DNA from: Gammaproteobacteria bacterium
GTDB lineage: Bacteria > Pseudomonadota > Gammaproteobacteria > GCA-001735895
DNA: 36,333 nucleotides
Direction of reading: 5' to 3'
NCBI GenBank assembly: GCA_024763185.1
Contig: JANTFY010000002.1
Span: 1-36,333 of the forward strand
The notes beneath the pieces were generated by a model that had not been told where the DNA came from, did no database searches, and saw nothing but the letters and a program-made list of their open reading frames with translations. Shown here in pieces: positions 31,938-36,333 of the stretch. The position numbers were made by a program, and so were the translations under genes. The stretch's first letter is position 1; every line of letters begins with the position of its first letter.

Positions 31938-32774
31938 TCACATGAGCCCCTGCTCATGAAAAGTGTTAGCTTTTACGGTCTGGTCGATTGTTTTCAAAAC
32001 CGCGAGTAAGGACTCGAGTTGATCCAGTGGCCAGGCATTCGGGCCATCGCTTAACGCTTGCTCCGGTTGTGGGTGGGTTTCCATAAACAGGCCCGAGACA
32101 CCCGCCGCCATGGCAGAACGCGCCAGTACCGGCACAAACTCACGTTGCCCACCTGACGAGGCACCCTGCCCGCCCGGCAGCTGCACCGAATGGGTAGCAT
32201 CAAACACAACCGGCACACCGGTATTACGCATAACCGCAAGCGAACGCATGTCCGATACCAGGTTATTGTAACCAAAACTGGCACCGCGCTCACACACCAT
32301 GATCTGCTGATTACCAACCTGCAGGGCTTTATCCGCCACGTTTTTCATATCCCACGGGGAAAGAAACTGGCCTTTCTTTATGTTTACCGGTAATCCCTGT
32401 CGAGCCACGTTCTGGATGAAATTGGTTTGACGGCATAAAAAAGCCGGGGTCTGTAATACATCCACCACGCTCGCCACTTCATCAAGCGGCGTGTCTTCAT
32501 GCACATCGGTCAACACCGGCACCGAAATCTCATCTTTGACTTTTTGCAGGATGTTTAATCCCTGCTCCATACCAGGACCACGGAAACTCTGGCTGCTGGA
32601 GCGGTTGGCCTTATCAAAGGATGATTTATAGATAAAGGGTATCGACAGGCGCAGGCATATGTCTTTAAGCGTTTGCGCCGTTTCCAGCGCCAATTGTTCA
32701 CTTTCGATGACACAGGGACCGGCAATCAGAAAAAACGGTCTGTCCAGGCCAATCTCGAAATCACACAGCTGCAT
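31938..32774 (-). CDS. kdsA: 3-deoxy-D-manno-octulosonate 8-phosphate synthase
   Basis: KdsA condenses arabinose 5-phosphate with phosphoenolpyruvate to make KDO 8-phosphate for lipopolysaccharide. The 278-residue protein shows FFLIAGPCVIESEQ, YKSSFDKANRSS, TDVHE, QTPAFLCRQT, NIKKGQFLSPWDM and ERGASFGYNNLVSDMRSL. Cys21 in GPCVIES sits where class I (metal-independent, E. coli type) enzymes have Asn, so this is a class II, metal-dependent type. The ATG at 32774 overlaps the pyrG stop by one base (TGATG); a TTG one codon upstream is not needed. Confidence 0.97.
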   Translation of the reverse strand: MQLCDFEIGLDRPFFLIAGPCVIESEQLALETAQTLKDICLRLSIPFIYKSSFDKANRSSSQSFRGPGMEQGLNILQKVKDEISVPVLTDVHEDTPLDEVASVVDVLQTPAFLCRQTNFIQNVARQGLPVNIKKGQFLSPWDMKNVADKALQVGNQQIMVCERGASFGYNNLVSDMRSLAVMRNTGVPVVFDATHSVQLPGGQGASSGGQREFVPVLARSAMAAGVSGLFMETHPQPEQALSDGPNAWPLDQLESLLAVLKTIDQTVKANTFHEQGLM

Positions 32775-34408
32775 CAATGTTTGTCCTGCTGATGAGCTAA
32801 AGCGGCACGGACATAACTGTTAAACAGTGGGTGACCTTCACGCGGCTGGGAGGTAAATTCCGGATGGAACTGACAGGCAATAAACCAGGGGTGATCGGAC
32901 AGTTCAATGATCTCAACCAGTTCATTATCAAGGGATACACCGGAAATCACCAGGCCGGCATTCTGTAGCGCATCCAGATAGTTGTTATTGAATTCAAAAC
33001 GATGGCGATGGCGTTCATGGATCTGCTCGGCACCTTCATAGGCTTTCTGCGCTTTGGTGCCAGGCACCAGTTTGCAGGTCTGTGCGCCCAGACGCATACT
33101 GCCACCCAGGTCGCTATGCTCATCACGCTTTTCGATACTGCCGTCGATATTTTTCCATTCAGTGATCAAGGCAATCACCGGGTCGGGGGTTTTCGGGTTG
33201 AATTCTGAACTGTGCGCCTTGTCCAGGCCCAGCACATTACGCGCATATTCAATGACGGCGACCTGCATGCCCAGGCAGATGCCCAGGTATGGGACCTTGT
33301 GCGTGCGCGCAAAATTTGCCGCCATTATTTTTCCTTCAACGCCTCGACTGCCAAAACCACCCGGCACCAGAATGGCATCCAGGTCTTTCAGCATATCAGT
33401 GCCTTCATCCTCGATAAGGTCGGAATCGATTTTAACCACATTAACCTGGGTGTGGGTATGAATGCCGGCATGTACCAGGGCTTCATTGAGTGATTTATAG
33501 GCGTCGGTATGTTCAATGTATTTACCCACAAATCCGATACTGACGGTGTGTTGTGGATGCTCCAAAGATTCTACCACCTCGTCCCAGTCACTCAGATCGG
33601 CAGGTGGCAAATCAAGGCCAAATTTTTTGACCACAATGTCATCCAGCCCACGCTCGTGGAGCTCCCGGGGTATCTTGTAAATATGATCTACATCCACCGC
33701 CGAAATCACCGAATCCAGATCGACATTGGTAAACAGGGCTATTTTTTTCCGTTCATCGTCCGGTATCGGGCGGTCTGCTCGACACAATAGAATATCCGGT
33801 TGAATACCGATGGTGCGCAACTCCTTCACCGAGTGCTGGGTGGGTTTGGTTTTAATTTCACCGGCTGCAGGTATATAGGGTACCAGGGTCAGGTGAATAA
33901 ACAGGGCCTTGTCATGCCCCAGTTCAACGCCCAGCTGACGAATCGATTCCATGAAAGGCAGTGACTCGATATCACCCACCGTGCCGCCGATTTCCACCAG
34001 CACAATATCGGCATCGTTGGTGCTGTTGAGTACGGAGGATTTGATTTCATCGGTAATGTGCGGAATGACCTGTACAGTGGCACCGAGGTATTCGCCGCGA
34101 CGCTCCTTGGCAATCACTCTTTCGTAGATGCGGCCGGCGGTGTAGTTGCTGGACTGGCTGCTCTTGATCGCTGCAAATCGCTCATAATGCCCCAGGTCCA
34201 GATCGGTTTCAGCACCATCATCGGTCACAAAAACCTCACCATGCTGGAATGGGCTCATGGTGCCGGGATCCACGTTGATATAAGGATCCAGCTTGATCAT
34301 GTTAATGCTTAAACCACGAGCCTGCAAAATGGCACCCAAAGAGGCAGACGCAATACCCTTGCCCAGTGATGATACAACACCACCCGTAATAAAAATAAAT
34401 CGGCTCAT
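32774..34408 (-). CDS. pyrG: CTP synthase
   Basis: PyrG aminates UTP to CTP using glutamine and ATP. The 544-residue protein has the N-terminal synthetase domain, starting FIFITGGVVSSLGKGIASAS and including LDPYINVDPGTMSPFQHGEV and EIGGTVGDIES. The class I glutamine amidotransferase domain follows, with the nucleophile in YLGICLGMQ and the His-Glu pair in QFHPEFTSQPREG. It leads the pyrG-kdsA-(eno-ftsB-ispD) block. Its upstream side faces the GGDEF gene. Confidence 0.99.
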   Translation of the reverse strand: MSRFIFITGGVVSSLGKGIASASLGAILQARGLSINMIKLDPYINVDPGTMSPFQHGEVFVTDDGAETDLDLGHYERFAAIKSSQSSNYTAGRIYERVIAKERRGEYLGATVQVIPHITDEIKSSVLNSTNDADIVLVEIGGTVGDIESLPFMESIRQLGVELGHDKALFIHLTLVPYIPAAGEIKTKPTQHSVKELRTIGIQPDILLCRADRPIPDDERKKIALFTNVDLDSVISAVDVDHIYKIPRELHERGLDDIVVKKFGLDLPPADLSDWDEVVESLEHPQHTVSIGFVGKYIEHTDAYKSLNEALVHAGIHTHTQVNVVKIDSDLIEDEGTDMLKDLDAILVPGGFGSRGVEGKIMAANFARTHKVPYLGICLGMQVAVIEYARNVLGLDKAHSSEFNPKTPDPVIALITEWKNIDGSIEKRDEHSDLGGSMRLGAQTCKLVPGTKAQKAYEGAEQIHERHRHRFEFNNNYLDALQNAGLVISGVSLDNELVEIIELSDHPWFIACQFHPEFTSQPREGHPLFNSYVRAALAHQQDKH

Positions 34409-34576
34409 AGTGTAGAAAAAAAGATTGAAAAGAGGATTCCAGACGGGTACTTAGATTAACAGATGACAGGGTTTAAAACAATCGTTTACCCCGTGGCTTA
34501 TCGGTATTTTTCTCCGGCTTTGCTCTATATTTTTTCTGCTACACTCAACTAACACATTCAATTTTCAACTGCATGC

Positions 34577-35875
34577 ATGAAAGCTCTTATCATCGAAAAC
34601 AGTCGGTTGTATCGACAGTTACTGGATAATATCCTGGGACAACAGGGCTTTGAAAATGACATCACCGATGAAATATCTGTAGCCAAGGACCATCTGCATA
34701 ACAATGAATACGACATCATTTGCCTGAATGAAAATTTAAAGGATGGCTCCGGTATGGAATTAATCAGTTATTGCAAAAACCACCCGCAGTTAAAACACAT
34801 GCCCATCCTGTTATTTTCTTCCGATGATGACATACAGGACAAGTACGATCTGGAAGTCGAAGGTATTATCTACAAACACAATCTGCAACAGATATCAGAC
34901 CAGATTATCAACTTTCTGGAAACGCGCCTGGACCCGCTTTTCAGTGAAGGACGTATTCTGTTAATCGAGGATTCCGACAGTCTTGCTCAATTAATTCTCG
35001 GTGCACTGCAAACCACAGGTTACCGGGTTGAGCATTTCTTTTCTGCCGATAAGGCGTGGGAAGATTTTATCGATGAAGTGTCCTATGGTTCAGACCAACA
35101 GGCTTATGATCTCGTCATTACCGACATTAATGTGGAAGGTGAATTGAATGGCCTGCAACTGACCCACCTGATTCGCAACCTGGAAGATGCACGCGGCTTT
35201 ATCCCTATCATTGCCATCACCGCCCAGACGGATGCAGAACTGCGTCTTTCACTCTACCAGGCCGGGATCAGCGACTTTATACCCAAACCCATCCTGATCG
35301 ATGAAATGCTGGTTCGGGTCAGCAACCTGATCACCAACAAAAGGCTGCTGGACAAGGTACATGATCAACGCCGCGAACTGTATAACCTCGCAACCACCGA
35401 TAAACTGACGGGCTGCCATAACCGCCATAGCCTGATGGATTTTTCACAAAAGTTTATATCCCAGGCCATTCGCCACCATTATCCCATCTGCATCTTGGTC
35501 ATCGACCTGGACCATTTCAAGGCGATTAATGACACGCACGGGCATGCCACCGGTGATGATGTGTTACAGGCTACCGGACAATTGCTGAACAGCAGTTTTC
35601 GTGAAGGAGATATGGTCGCCCGCTTTGGTGGTGAAGAGTTCGTGGTGTTACTCAATCATTGCGCACAGTCGGATGGCCTGTTAATTGCCGAAAAGTTTCG
35701 TGCCGATCTTGAAGCGCTCAAACCGGTCAATCTCACGGTAACCGCCAGCATTGGACTGACCTGGCTTGAATCCAACCAACAACATGATTTTGAAGCTTTG
35801 TTTGCTGCAGCCGATAAGGGCGTATATGAAGCCAAGGAAAATGGTCGTAACCAGGTCAGGCAGGTCAGTCCCTAG
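34577..35875 (+). CDS. REC-REC-GGDEF response regulator, diguanylate cyclase
   Basis: This 432-residue protein has two receiver domains and a GGDEF domain that makes cyclic di-GMP. The first receiver (about 1-115) looks unable to accept phosphate: the phosphoacceptor Asp is Asn51 (CLNENLKDGSG) and the acidic pair is E7-N8. The second (about 124-245) is intact, with E131-D132, D183, T215 and K237 in FIPKPI. The catalytic domain (about 270-430) has GGEEF at 351-355 and an RxxD inhibitory site at 342-345 exactly five residues upstream, so product feedback is expected. No histidine kinase is adjacent. The PleD family has the same REC-REC-GGDEF order. It is divergent from pyrG and converges on cmoB with nine bases between them. 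Confidence 0.95.
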   Translation: MKALIIENSRLYRQLLDNILGQQGFENDITDEISVAKDHLHNNEYDIICLNENLKDGSGMELISYCKNHPQLKHMPILLFSSDDDIQDKYDLEVEGIIYKHNLQQISDQIINFLETRLDPLFSEGRILLIEDSDSLAQLILGALQTTGYRVEHFFSADKAWEDFIDEVSYGSDQQAYDLVITDINVEGELNGLQLTHLIRNLEDARGFIPIIAITAQTDAELRLSLYQAGISDFIPKPILIDEMLVRVSNLITNKRLLDKVHDQRRELYNLATTDKLTGCHNRHSLMDFSQKFISQAIRHHYPICILVIDLDHFKAINDTHGHATGDDVLQATGQLLNSSFREGDMVARFGGEEFVVLLNHCAQSDGLLIAEKFRADLEALKPVNLTVTASIGLTWLESNQQHDFEALFAAADKGVYEAKENGRNQVRQVSP

Positions 35876-35884
35876 GGCCTGGTA

Positions 35885-36333
35885 TCATTTATTCGCAATA
35901 ATCACTGCGCGCAAGGGTGCTGGATAACCTTCCACCGTTAAATCCGGATTATCCGCATCAAGACACTTGGCCAGTGATTCAAACGGCATCCAATCGGTTG
36001 TTCTTTGCTCGTTTATAGTGGTTTGATTAATATCCACCGCGCGAATATTTTTAAAGCCCACCCGCTGTAACCAGTGTATCAACTCGTCAACCGCCGGCAA
36101 AAACCAGACATTATTCATGCGTGCATAACGCGGACCGGGCACCAGCACCTGGCCTTTTTCACCGTCGATAACCAGCGTTTCGAGACACAATTCTCCACCC
36201 GCTTTTAACAGCGACTTTAATTGCAGCAAATGTTCGAAGGGTGATTTTCGGTGGTATAAAACTCCCATGGAAAATACCGTATCAAACCATTGCATGTTTG
36301 ACGGCATATTTTGAATACCGATCGGCAACAGGA
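35885..36333 (-). CDS. cmoB: tRNA U34 carboxymethyltransferase, C-terminal part (runs off window end)
   Basis: CmoB transfers a carboxymethyl group from carboxy-S-adenosylmethionine to hydroxyuridine 34 of certain tRNAs. The visible 149 or so residues are the C-terminal half. Family landmarks are FDTVFSMGVLYHRKSPFEHL, GGELCLETLVIDGE, VLVPGPRYARMNNVWFLP and EQRTTDWMPFESLAKCLD, with the ending TVEGYPAPLRAVIIANK. The open frame continues past 36333, so the N-terminal part and the start lie outside. A TTG at 36328 is internal. cmoA, its usual partner, would be expected upstream. Confidence 0.96.
   Translation of the reverse strand, partial: LLPIGIQNMPSNMQWFDTVFSMGVLYHRKSPFEHLLQLKSLLKAGGELCLETLVIDGEKGQVLVPGPRYARMNNVWFLPAVDELIHWLQRVGFKNIRAVDINQTTINEQRTTDWMPFESLAKCLDADNPDLTVEGYPAPLRAVIIANK

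Noticed and set aside
1..36333. CRISPR array or prophage
   Set aside because: No regularly spaced direct repeats, cas genes, integrase or phage structural genes were seen.

Overview
The window looks like a chromosomal segment of a gammaproteobacterium. It carries conserved gammaproteobacterial gene blocks (hrcA-grpE-dnaK-dnaJ-dapB, nadK-recN, fur/bamE/rnfH/ratA, pyrG-kdsA-eno-ftsB-ispD, cmoB) and a tRNA-Ser(UGA). Genus cannot be fixed from the sequence alone. Base composition looks moderate (I did not count it). A class II-type KdsA (active-site Cys), a Fur without the usual CxxC and an HrcA that coexists with a sigma32-type dnaK promoter argue against a close E. coli relative.

Positions 1-3500 are accessory DNA. 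An IS91-like HUH transposase gene (91-1812, minus) is broken by four short palindromic insertions: two of 48 bp and two of 71-73 bp. Removing them restores the reading frame exactly. Next come a Phd/YefM-ParE-type toxin-antitoxin pair and the relic of a second, zinc-ribbon transposase (2874-3220, minus). A small cold-shock protein gene follows.

Positions 3900-17900 are mostly housekeeping: an alkyltransferase-like DNA repair protein, an M48 lipoprotein protease, dapB, the DnaK chaperone operon with its repressor HrcA, NAD kinase, RecN, Fur, BamE, RnfH, RatA, an NSS-family transporter, tRNA-Ser and yccA. Several regulatory structures are visible: a sigma32 promoter before dnaK, a strong dnaK-dnaJ intergenic hairpin, a two-way terminator shared by bamE and rnfH, and a near-consensus promoter for yccA.

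Positions 18200-28930 (all minus strand) are the most unusual part. A membrane fusion protein and an RND permease with an extra hydrophobic segment and a Lys/Ala-rich tail are followed, almost without gaps, by two related Pro/Tyr/Asn-rich secreted proteins and a periplasmic protein with an internal repeat. After these come a ParA-like ATPase, a membrane-anchored TPR protein, a membrane-anchored coiled-coil protein with Met at every seventh residue, and a dynamin-like GTPase. I know of no described system with this composition. It may be an envelope or membrane-remodelling module, but that is inference. No outer-membrane TolC-type gene is present.

Positions 28932-29563 are a gene-free stretch. 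Positions 29564-36333 return to core genes (ispD, ftsB, eno, kdsA, pyrG), then a REC-REC-GGDEF cyclic-di-GMP synthase on the plus strand, and the 3' part of cmoB running off the window end.
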